The notes beneath the pieces are model-generated. The model was not told the origin of the DNA and did no database searches. It was given only the letters and a program-made list of their open reading frames with translations. From Leucaena leucocephala (Eukaryota; Streptophyta; Magnoliopsida; Fabales; Fabaceae), in assembly GCA_037074615.1 (NCBI GenBank), contig CM073554.1:21349501-21413500 (forward strand): 64,000 nucleotides of DNA. The letters are read 5' to 3'. Position numbers and translations under genes: made by a program. This document shows positions 43,380 to 54,800 of the stretch, piece after piece. How positions within the stretch are numbered: the first letter of the stretch is position 1; the number at the start of each line of letters is the position of its first letter.

Positions 43380-44640
43380 CTATTTAATTAATTAAAATTT
43401 ATAAAACAAAATTGAAGGGAATATACTAATTATTTTAAATCTAATCTGTAAAATAAAAGCAGTATTTTTTTTAAGTTTTGTTTCAGTTTTCTCTGCAAGA
43501 GAATAACTAATTATTTTTAACGAAAATAGAAAGTAAAAAGGAGGGGGGGGGGGGGGGAACATCATCAAAATTCACTGAAGCCGCATCTAGAGAGAGCACA
43601 GATCATGGAGCCATATATGATGAACCAGCAAACCGAAACCAGCTGTTCTTATATACCTCTTCTAGTAAAAAGAAATTTATGTCCTCTTGACAGTTAATTA
43701 TATTCAGCTATACTTATATAACTCTTCTCAGCCAATAAACCACCAAAAAACCTTCGCCTTGGATCTTCTTCCCCAAGTCTTGTTTCTGCCTTTTGGGGGG
43801 GATGCTGAGCTTTTTCAGAAATTTCTTAGTAGAGGATACCTAACCCATCCTTAAAACTAAAGAAAAACCCTTACCAAGTCTTATGTTTAGGTATCCTCAT
43901 TCTCTGTGTTCTTTTATCAAATTATCTTGTATGTATTTAGAAGTCGTATCAGATATAGGACTAATTTACAGATCAATCACTAACTCTCCCATGAGTTTTA
44001 AACGTATCAAAAGCTCATCAAACTCCAAGTTATTTACTAGGATATCAATCACACAACCTTAGCTTCTGCTGAGTGACTTGCGTACTCATTATGGAATTAT
44101 CCATGCGGTTTAATCAATCAAATCACATACAGCAATATGTGTTTTGATTGATCAATGGGTTTATATTGTTTCTCGGACATGTTTGAATTTTCCAAAAAAA
44201 AAGGGTATTTCCCCAGTTCATGCTGTGCCATCCGAACCCCAGGTCTCTTTGTTTCTCAGAATTTTCATCTTCTCGATCAATGAGTAGAATCCATTATTAT
44301 TAACCTAAAATGATGATGAGATAAAGTTGAAGAGAACTTAGTTAGCTTTGATGGTTGATTCTGTTTCCAGCACAAGGATTTTCTTTTCTCTCCTTTTCTG
44401 GGGCTTAGGGTTTCTATTCCACTAAGAATAATATTACTTGCCTGATAAAGAGTGTAGCTTTTTTTTTTTTCCTTCTGTATTATCATTTATGTTTATCAAT
44501 GGAGTAAGCTTCGTTTATCCATTTCCATGGCACATTAAGTTGTTCCTTGGCACAGAATTTCTGAATCTGAATGTGCAAAAAGAAAGAAAAAACCAAGCTA
44601 TTATAATGAAAGTAATAAAACTTGCACTTGTACATTTTAC
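43380..44640 (+). pseudogene. Decayed partial duplicate of the CBM20 gene
   Basis: Blocks in the same order as the gene at 45806: an upstream segment (about 43,385-43,520, like 45,110-45,380), the ATCATGGAGCCAT leader-side segment (about 43,600-43,690, like 45,495-45,580), part of exon 1 (about 43,750-43,795, like 45,845-45,885), the exon 1 end with its donor (about 44,205-44,255, like 45,965-46,020), an intron 3 start segment (about 44,280-44,305, like 46,805-46,830) and an intron 4 segment (about 44,345-44,610, like 47,690-47,955). Exon 2, exon 3, exon 4 and the start codon are missing, and about 390 bp of other DNA is inserted after the exon 1 fragment. No protein is expected. Confidence 0.78.
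43543..43557. repeat. Poly-G run
   Basis: Fifteen consecutive G within the decayed CBM20 duplicate. Confidence 0.93.
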
Positions 44641-45589
44641 TTATCTTTAATGTTCTGAATATTGAAAATAATAAAAAAAATTAGTTAGAAAATCTTTAAT
44701 ATGACTACTGAAAAAAATTGAAAATTATAACATGCCAAAAAACAATTAACTTCATTGAAAATTACTAATTTTACTACGTTGGTTTTAGTTTTGAGTAAAA
44801 GTTTTCCAATTTTTTAATAGTCACTTGTCTTCCATGCATGTTTTGAATATTGAAAAATAATTAAGAATTAAGATTAAAAATGTGGAAGATAAGTATAAAA
44901 AATATCTAAGATGACACTTAAAAAGTATGACATGGCAAAATTTGTTAATTAGCTTTAATCAAATTTTAATAATAGGAGAGTTAATAATCAAAACATAAAA
45001 TATTATGGTTCTTACTATATAAATTTGAAATATTAGAGAGTTAATGTACAACTAACCCAAAATTTATAGGAGTTTATATATTTTAGCCTAGATTTAATTA
45101 TGCTTTCTCACCACTTAATTACTTAACTAAAATTTATAAAATAAAATTAAAGGGAATATATTTATTATTTGAATATGTGGAATAAAAAATAAGTATATAA
45201 AAAAATAATATCTAAATTCATGTCAACTTTTCAAATGAGATTTGCACCTTTTAAATATATGTACAATCCAAGGGGTTAAGTCAGTTATGATTATAACAAA
45301 CACATTATCAACGGAAAAGGTTTTGTTTTTAAAACTTTTAATTCAATTTTCTCAACAAGAGCATAAGTAATTACTTTGCTAATTAAAATTGATTTTTTTA
45401 ACAAATACGGAAAGAAGAAACCACCCTAAAAAAAGTCAAAATTGCCTTGTCCAGAAAAGAATCAACATTGGCTTACCTTCGGGGAAGAAGGCCAAAATCA
45501 TGGAGCCATGTGAACCGCTAGACCGAGACCACATGTCCTTACGTCGAGTAAAAAGCGATTCATGTCTTCTTTTACTCCTCCGTCAACGC

Positions 45590-45655
45590 CACGTGTAATC
45601 GGATCCGCTCTGCAATTTTTTCGCAGTCACGTATTTGGACCCACCTCTATAAAAG
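45590..45655 (+). promoter_or_regulatory. CBM20 gene promoter: G-box and TATA box
   Basis: CACGTG (45590-45595) lies about 50 bp before CTATAAAAG (45647-45655), itself about 150 bp before the ATG. This would put transcription start near 45,680 with a leader of about 125 nt. G-boxes often give light or ABA control; that is inference. Confidence 0.7.
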
Positions 45656-45805
45656 TGGCCTTACCTTACCGCTTCTCATAGGATTAATTTGCATCTCAGC
45701 CACTAACTAACAAAAAGCTGTAGTTGTTGTTGTGTAACCCAGAAGCTACACACCACACAACTTTGCAGTGATCACTTTCTCGTCGTTACCTTCACTCGGC
45801 GAGTG

Positions 45806-48662
45806 ATGGAAGCTCTCAAGAGTTCTTGCTCTAAGGCCCCTTTTGATGGCCTTGGATCTTCTTCTCCGAGGCTTGTTTCTTTCTTTCATTTCTCCGACAG
45901 GCTTCAATTTTCCTTATCCAATGATAAAGTCGGCAACTTTAGGTTCCTTCAAATGGTTCAAAACAAGGGTGTCTCGATTTCCCCAGTTCATGCCATGCCA
46001 TCCGAACCCCAGGTCTCTTTATTTCCTTGTTTGTTTTCCATCCTTCTGATATTTTTCAATGACTGGTTTTGCTTTCATTTTTCTTCTTCTTCCTTTACCA
46101 CAGTTGAGTTCTGTTTTTTTGGGTTGCTTGTCTTCTTTGAATATCACGTTTGTGAGTTTCAATCCACGCTTTGAAGTTCTAGCTGCTTCCTTTTTTCTTG
46201 TTTTATTTGCTTTCTTCTTTCTTTTTTTCTTGGGGTGTCGAAGTGGATAGGATCAATGGAAATAAATCAGGTTGGCTCAAGTTCTAGCTGCTTTCCTTCA
46301 TTTTTTAATTGGCTCTATTATTTGCTGCAATTTCTCATAAGGCTCTCAGACAGAGCCTTCCTCATCTTATAATTCCCTTATGAATTTCTTATTTTAAGAA
46401 ATAAAAGATTCTGAAAATGACTGGAAAGACTAAAATTGTTTTTGCCCCCTTTCCTTGCGTATATAAGTTTTGGAATAACCGGTGAGATTCAATCTTGTCT
46501 TGTATAACTTGTCGCAGGTGGAATTGGAAACTGAAGAGCCTCAAGCACAGCAATATGGTGGGTCCTTAATATCTTTTATGAGTTTCCTAATACAGAATAT
46601 TCTATTATTCTAAAAATTCTAAAGACAATACACGAATTGTGCAGAGAAAACAAAGGTTGTTCGGATCAAATTTCAGTTACAAAAAGAGTGCAAATTTGGC
46701 GAACAATTTCTTGTTGTAGGTGATGATCCTATTATTGGTGATTGGGATCCTTCAAATGCACTACCAATGACCTGGTCAGAAGGGCATAAATGGTTTGTTG
46801 AGATGGTGAGTAGAATCCATTAATCTAGACAGAAATGTGAAGAAGAAAATGATTTTTACGTGATGGTATAAATAGATTTTCTTCTGTTTAAACAGGATGA
46901 GCCTGCTGGGAAATCAATTCAATACAAGTTTATTCTGAAATCAACATCTGGAGATATTATTTGGCAGCCGGGGTCCGACCGAATTGTGAAGACTTGGGAA
47001 ACTGTTAACAGAATAACTGTTTGTGAGGATTGGGAGAATGCTGAGCTTCAGAAAATAATAGAGGAAGATCAATCTGATTACTCAAATGGGGAACCCCTGA
47101 TTGATTCAGAAATGTCAAATTTTTCTGAAGAAGAGACGGTATCTGATGCAACCGATGTACTAGACTTTGAAGGCATCAAAACTCATTTAGAGGAGAAACC
47201 ACTTGGTCAACCAGACGTGCAACAAATTATAGGTGATAATGCTTCTTCTTCTTCTTCTTTCATGGAGAAGCCAATGGCTATTGTTGCAGAAAATATAGAT
47301 TCATCAGAAGACGCCCCTAAGAATGCGCCTCGCAGAAGAGGTGTGAACAATATGGCTCTTCAGAGTGAAGTTACAGTTCATGATCTTGAAAACATGGGAA
47401 AAGCTTCACAAGTCAATAATCAGGAAAAGGAAGTTGTGAAGAGCAACCTATTTGAATTTGAAGGAAGTCCTGTTCTTGTACCTGGCTTGACTCCACCTAA
47501 ATCTGAAGAAACAACTAATAACAATAAAGTTGAAGAGAGGACTACCATGGACACTTCAGTTCAAGAAATTGAAACCAAGGATCAGAACAGGCCAGAGGTA
47601 AACTCTTGATGAGCGCAACGTTCCCTTTCTCATCATGCCCTCTCCTAATTTCTTCCTCATCTTTCTTGTTCAAACCTTCCCTAGGCAGAAAAATGGTTGA
47701 TTCTGTGTCCAGCACAGGGGTTTTCTTTTCTTTTGGTTTTTGTTTTTTTTTTGGGGCTTGGGGTTTCTATTCCACTTAGAGTAATATTACTTGCATAATA
47801 AAAAGGAGTTATTTTTTAATTCTTTCAGTTTTTTAATTTCTTCTGTAAGATCATTTATGTTTATCAATGGAGTAAGCTCAGTCCATTCCCATGGCACAGT
47901 TGTTTCTTTGTACAGAATTTCTGCATCTGAATGTGCAAAAAGAAAGAAAAAACTATGTCTCCAAATTGACTATACTTATTTTTATAAGCAATAATCAACT
48001 TCTCTGTCAATTATAATGAACAACCAAAAAGCTAAGCTATTATAATGAAAGATGCAACCGAAAGCCATAAAACTTGCCCTGTGTCTAGATTTCAGAGACT
48101 TAGCATTCCATTTTTAATGCTGTTAGATTCACACGTTGGACATTTTTCACTGCTTTATAAGTGCAAAATTTACTTAACATTAGCATCGCAAGCATCTGAT
48201 GAGCACTTTTGGCTATAAATTTCTAATAAATCTGCGGCTTCTTCATGCTGGTTGAGCAGTTCTTTCCACTCCTTTAGGTAAACTATTATTCTGAATTCCT
48301 CCAAAACAATCTGAAACTTCTGAATTATTGATGTTATTGTTTTTTCATTGCTTGATGGAAATGAAAAGATCCAGTTCAATGAGGAACTAGAAGAATCAGA
48401 TGACGGGGTCCAGGTCAATGAAGAGGACCAAGAAGAATCAGAAGATGGTAAACCCCAAGAGATGTCTGAAACACTCAGTGAAGAGCCAGAGTTGGTTGAC
48501 AATGAATTTCAAGAGAAGTTTCGTTCAACAACAGCAATAGTTAAAGTTCCTGAGGTTCACACGGCTCATGAAAATGTCTTGGAAAGTCCCATTCAATGGG
48601 GCCGCGGAATATTAAAGAAGCTTCTATCAAAACTCGGATCGCTGAGAAAAATTCTTCAGTAG
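45806..48662 (+). CDS. CBM20 starch-binding-domain protein, five exons
   Basis: Exons by splice sites and phase: 45806-46012, 46518-46557, 46645-46805, 46896-47597 and 48369-48662, giving 467 residues. The N-terminus (about 70 residues, serine-rich, few acids) looks like a plastid transit peptide. The CBM20 domain spans about residues 84-185: VVRIKFQLQ, FGEQFLVVGDDPIIGDWDPS with the conserved tryptophan pair region, HKWFVEM, YKFILKS and the IIWQPGSDR strip. The long tail is acidic and disordered and ends in a basic amphipathic stretch (GILKKLLSKLGSLRKIL). CBM20 domains bind starch; I recognise no catalytic domain, so it may be a starch-binding scaffold. In Arabidopsis I recall At5g01260 as the counterpart. 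Intron 4 (about 770 bp) contains the segment duplicated at 44,345-44,610. The exon 5 acceptor (GAAAAG) was chosen on phase and on being the first AG after the pyrimidine tract. Confidence 0.87.
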
Positions 48663-51600
48663 ACTGTGTTTCAAAGCAACTTTGCCTGAAATTTGTGTGA
48701 TTGTTCTAATCCATTTGCCATTTTATTAGCCTGGCAAAGATGGGTGAGAGAGCCTTAGACATTTCCTAGTAGGCATTGAGTGTAGATTACGTTGTAGTAT
48801 GTTCTAAAAGGTGTAATTTTGTTGTATATCATGCTTCTATATTCAGCTAGATTGTATGATTCTTTCAGTTTCGGTCACTTTTGTACAGTATGAGTAGTAG
48901 TTTCAGGTGCAAAAGAATGGAGAGCTATGTTCATGAGAGTTCAACAGAACTTACTTGTAACAATTTACATGTTGTACTACAATATGTATGATGCTTTTGC
49001 TTCTCCTTCCTATTGGATTCTTTTTTTGTTGATATATCTATCTGATTTTATTAGGTCTAATTAATAATAGTTCTCTGTATTTTTTATATTCACATAAATT
49101 TAAACTTAAAACTTTATATTTAAGTAGCAGACGCCCTTTTCATTAGAATCTATATCTGTTAATTTCTTATTGGATTCCTATGCTATAAGAATTTGAGAAA
49201 TATTGAATCGTTAAATACATTATATCTATGTATCACGTTAGAACAAGAAAATTACCAGGAACAGCAAACATAAGAGGCTAATGCTTGCAGAGGAAAAAAA
49301 TCTGAGGAGCATGTTACCTTCAGAGGAAATTTCCAAAGTGGTCTTCTGGAGTTCCTTAGATCTTGACCTCGGTGAGCACAAAGGCTATCAAAGCAGGGGA
49401 ACAAAATCATAAATCATAGTGATTACAAGAATTTTGAGGAATTATAATAATCAAAGTGGAGCAACAAAGGAATGAAATAATGCTTGGAAAATGTAAACTG
49501 AGAATTTCAGATCTTTGAAATGAGTGAGGCGCATAACGTACGGCACTGGTAGTGGCAAGTTCAGCCGTAGAAGAAGATAAAGATACCAAATTGTTTGAAG
49601 ACCATACTCAGCAGGCGACAGCTTTTCTGCTTCATAAATCATATCATCCTACTCATATCATTTAAATATTGGGACCTTGGCGAAATAATTAATAACCCTC
49701 TTGGAGAAATAATTAACAACAACATAGAATCTTGGAATAAGTGACTAGAGTTACAAGGAATCGACTAGACTCAAGGAGAAAAATCTTGTGATGATGCTTT
49801 CCAAATTAATGTGATGAATAAGTTATCACTTCGGTGCCTCAACTCAAGGACAAGGAGTTTTCCTCAGCCGAAAGATTTTCATTTATAATTTGTTTGGCTG
49901 CATATGAAAAGAATTGTCTTTTTCAACACGCTATACATATATTGCATTTATTTTGTTTTTATAATTATCACTCATTTTTTAGGTACATTTTTAATTGTGA
50001 TAATTATATCATCCGACCATAAAATTGTTTTTAGTTCAATTTAAATTTTCACAAATTTTATTTTAATTTTTGGTGAATTAAATTTTATTTTATTCCATGT
50101 ACCATATAATTTTTTTTTATCTTTTTCTGAATAAAGTTATAGGGTCAGGAAGCACATTTTATGCTCATCAAGGTTAACCTTTTTATTTGAATAAATACAT
50201 AATCAAAAATGAAAATAATTTTATAAAAAAATAAGGTTATCGTTTAAAAGAATAATTTTGAAAAATAACGTACATTGTTTTGTTTTGAAGCTTCTTGGAT
50301 GAAGAATTTGGATGTTGGAATCTGCTTCTTGCTTTCCTGTATTACAAAGGAGTACTCCGCCCGCACACGGATACGTTTATAACTCCTAACTAATTTGGTG
50401 GAGTGACTTACATTTTGAACACTCAAATCTTATATAATCGGAGTTACATAGCAATAGAGTAATTGTTATCTTCTGTTTGGTGTTGGTCTTCATCGAACAA
50501 AACATTTCATACCAAACTTGACCAGCGTTACATCAGTCAATTTTTGAGTTTTTTCATAAACATTATTAGGCAATCTTAAATGTAGATACCTCCTTTAATA
50601 AAAATTCAAACCTTAATTTGTCACAAAAAACTAGTTCTTTCTACAAGACCTAACTCCTGATAATGTCAATTTTCAAAAAACATTTTGGTATAAAAATTTT
50701 AAAAAAGAAATTAAATTTACCTATAATCTAAGAACAAGACAATCTCTTTTCTTCCTAGACGATACTAATATCTGAGTAGGACAAATTGTCAATTATCCTC
50801 ATAAATAGACCTGAGCACCCAAGAGTTATAATACCTCCTCAAACATTGCGACTAAAATCACAACAAAATAATACTCCTCGGAATCAAGCATGTTCTAAAT
50901 AATCGCATGTCTCCCCTGAACTATTAAATTTCTCTAAGAAAATCTCAGGGATTTTTTGAGAGGCCAACCTTCTTGGGCTCTTATGAACAAACAGCCCACT
51001 TACCTTGCAAGCTTGAAAGCTGAAAGTGAAGCTGCCAGAGATTTCCGGATCACCCCGCAACTAGCAGCCGAATGGGAGTAAATAGCAGCAGAATCCCTTC
51101 CTCCAGCTTGAAACAGGTAGAAAGTCATCATAAAGAATCACAGGTATTTATAACTGGAATACCGAAAAAATGGTCTCAGACTAATCTTTCATGTTTCACT
51201 AGATCAAGTGCGTACCACAAACTGATTCTGTAACCCGGCTCATAAACAACCCTATTGGAGTGCATCTTTTTCCTTCATGAGCTCAAAAAGTAGGTTTCCC
51301 CTCAAGAGTTGTGGCGTCTTACCCTGTGGACACCCAGCTTCCTGAACAATAGTATGCCATACCATATCTTCTTGGGGTAGGTTAGGAACAAGAGCATAAG
51401 CAAAGATTTGTCTGAAAGTGATGCATAAGTCATTGCTTACTATACATCTTGTAAAATTCACTATTACAACATATGCATAAAAAATGGTCAAACTCCAGCA
51501 AGAAAAATGGCTACCATCCCAGCTAAACTAACTAAACATTCAGGTGTGAGAAGATATATGTGAATTCGAATGGAATTATATCATAATACAATTGCCAGAC

Positions 51601-51879
51601 TAGACAAAAAGGAAAACAAGGTACAAAATAAGAAGGTAAGTGGTAGGGCAAAACAAAAAGGACGCCCTCCTCCACAAGCATAGACTTCAGCAAGAGATAT
51701 GACCCCAGCATCTCGTCAAATGCTTATGCTATGGTAGAGACATTGCAGTATGACATGGCAAATAACAGCCATTGAAATATTTTCTTTTCCGAAACTCATT
51801 GCATGCCTTTCCATGAATTAGCATATGCCTATTCTTCCGTGTTGCCTCCCTAACAGTAGTTCTGAATTTTATGATCCTT
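48663..51879. other. Spacer between the CBM20 and CPL2 genes, with unassigned coding-like segments
   Basis: No complete gene. Two minus-strand stretches look more protein-like than their surroundings: about 51,300-51,420 (ALVPNLPQEDMVWHTIVQEA) and about 49,540-49,642 (IYEAEKLSPAEYGLQTIWY). Both lie downstream of CPL2 on its strand and could be 3' leader-like exons or relics. A dispersed repeat lies at about 50,550-50,930 (inverted copy of 38,985-39,300). About 49,060-49,170 is an AT-rich repeat. Confidence 0.45.
50550..50930. repeat. Dispersed repeat, copy 2 (inverted relative to copy 1)
   Basis: In reverse orientation it aligns with 38,985-39,300 through ATTTAGAACATGCTTGATTC, TATTTTGTTGTGATTTTAG, TAACTCTTGGGTG, GTATCGTCTAGGA and TAGGTAAATTTAA. 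No coding capacity. Confidence 0.55.
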
Positions 51880-54800
51880 TCATTCCTTCAATCGTTTACT
51901 AGCAATAGACTGATCCAACCTGAGAAGACGAAATACGAGAACTTAACTCTGGCCCCATAGAACAAGAAAAACCCTCTCTTTTTATTTCTAGTGAAACAAC
52001 CTAAAAGCAAAATGGCAATAACAATCAACCTTGGTGAGCTGGCACGCTTTTCTGATTGAGTATTGATTGCATTAGCTGAAGAGAACCTAGTTTCACCATT
52101 CAAAGCCTGAAAATCATGGTAGATTAAGTTACCTTGATAACTACTATAGTAAGCCAGCAATTACAGATCATCTAGTACACCCAACAGTTTTCTTGCAAAG
52201 AATATAGAGCCCACATATAGTAACAAACATCAACTGACTGCTTCAGGTTTAGCAATAAACTGACAATGTTGTAATAAATTTAGGAGAATACAATAGGAAT
52301 ATGACAATAGGCATAATTAACTCCAAGGGAGTACTTGGATAACGGGTAGAAACCAGGGACTGACCACCAAACCCTTACCTTTAAATAGGATTTAAAGAAG
52401 CCTGTCTAAGGCAGCAGTAGCAGACATGAAGCCAGCTCACTCCACATTCAGTGACTAAGCTCTCACATATCGGTGCTATGCAAATCCATAAAACGAGTGG
52501 TTTCTCTATACAACCACTAGGCTCATCAGGAATTTATAGTCCACATACCCCTTATCCAAGCATCACCTATTTCCTTAAACAAACAACTCAAATCAACTAC
52601 GAAAAACGTCAGATATCCCCACCTCAGAAGCACTTTCTTTAGTCAGCCCATCTCCTAGCAGTTCACTCGATTCAGGATTGACGTCATCCCATAAGAAACC
52701 ATTTTCATGTCCAAGAGAGAGTTTGTCAAATTCTTTGTCAACAGCTCCAAATCTAGGCTCGATATGTGCAACATACTTCTCTGTAATTTACATATTATAA
52801 AAATTGCATTCAGGACTTCAAAACTCAATGAAATTGTTACTTAAAAAACAATGATTAAATAAGAATAAAACAGGGAGCATTAAAGAATTAAGGGTTAAAT
52901 TTAGCACAAAGGAGTTTTAAATACCACAATTTTTAATTTTTCAACTCTTACAAATAGTTACCAAAATTACACAGAGCAATAATTTCTCCAATGCCCTACA
53001 TGTATGTACAAAAAAATTCGCCTCATGAACCAATTAGTTTTTTTCATATTCTGGACAGCTCAAACTTGAATACATGAGAATGCTAAGTTAAATACATGCA
53101 CAATTAAGTAAGAAGATAGAGCAAGATTTAGTAGGAAATACTAAAGAAACTGAGTCAGTTGCCCACAGATGGTCTCCTTCAATTTGAACACACAAATTCA
53201 CTCAAGATGCTTAAATAAGTACAATTTCACAAATCACATAATCAGGAATCTCTAGAACTGTATAATTTGCATAACCAGTGAACAAAGGGAAAATTCAAAC
53301 AATCAGGATTAGGCAAGGAGGAAATGCTCCCTATATGTCCTACTAGTCCAATAAATTTCCTACCAAGTAAAGCAGCAGTTTCCTGTTTATCAATCTCTAA
53401 ACCACTTATAAAATAAAAATACTCCCCTATATGAGAACTGTTTAAATTCCTTGTTCCAAAAATATTCTAGTAGTTATCAAAATTGAAGAACAGCTCAAGG
53501 AATATTATAATCATAACAAGATTTTGACTTTGACTAGCATTAGTAAGGTTAGTAAGAAACTATTTTCACCTGCTAGACTACGGAGGGCATTCTCAGCAGC
53601 TTGTTGTTGTGCATCCTTCCTTGTCTTACCCATTCCAACACCTATTTTCTCACCAGTGAATAGTACCTGAACAAAGGCATCATGCAATCACACAACAATC
53701 GAACATAGAAATACACCTTATGAGCAACTATTTAGATCAGAAGAAAGTGGAAGCTTAAAACAACTGAATTATGATGCTCATTAGAATTCAGGACGCCAGT
53801 GTGATCGGGCAAAAATCAATCTTATATAACATCATGAAATCAAACTATATAAACCAAAAATAATGAAATATAACAAAATTATTTATACGTATATGAAACG
53901 TTTGAGTTCAGTGGAAAAAAATCTACTAAAATACCACTTCAACTTACCTCCATTGAAAACTGCAAGTCCTTGCTAGTGCTTACAATGGACCTAAATTCAA
54001 CCTACAAAAAGAAACACATGAAAAATACTTCCTGAAAAAAACCCAAATTTTTTTTAAAAGAATTGCATGCAGAAACCACATGTACCTTGGAATTGCATCT
54101 CCTTCCAATTTCTTGGAGCACTCCAATAGATAGAGCAGGTAACAAGTTCAATTTTCCCACTTCACTTTGAAATTCTCTGTTATTGGAAGATATATGATCT
54201 TGAGATGCACCATCCTCTGCAAACAAAGCTTCAGTCAGCAACATAACATAATCAACATCAAAAGCTATCAGCTCATGAAATTAGATTGCCACTGAAAAGT
54301 ATGAAAGAAAGATTTTCAAAAGTATTTAGCTTTCTCTGGCACCAGAAATTCAACTTAGGGACATCTCGGTCATTTTTAAGGATCTTACGAAGAAATATAG
54401 AAAATGACAACCAGTATACCTACGATAATAATCTTGTAAGAGCTTAAACAGATCCAGAACCTACTCTTACGTGTCCTCCAATTTTCAAAAAGTTTCAAAT
54501 CTAGTCATTCAGAATGTATTCAAAAAATAGGTCTGAAGAAATACCAGCTAGAAAGGACGGAGATGGAAGACTTTGCCTATGCAAATCACGGGCAGAACTT
54601 ACCTGCATTAAGAAAAAATTGACAGAAGCAACCTTAGAGTACTCCAAACAACACAAAACCACCATTGAAAGCAGGAAGCAATATAATGTCCATTGACAAA
54701 CCTCTTCACCCTTCCCTTGTGATGCTTGTGAGAATAAGGCATTAGAAGCTGAAATCGGTATACTCTGAGACAAAGGTTTCAGCTGAGGTTGATGCTTTTC

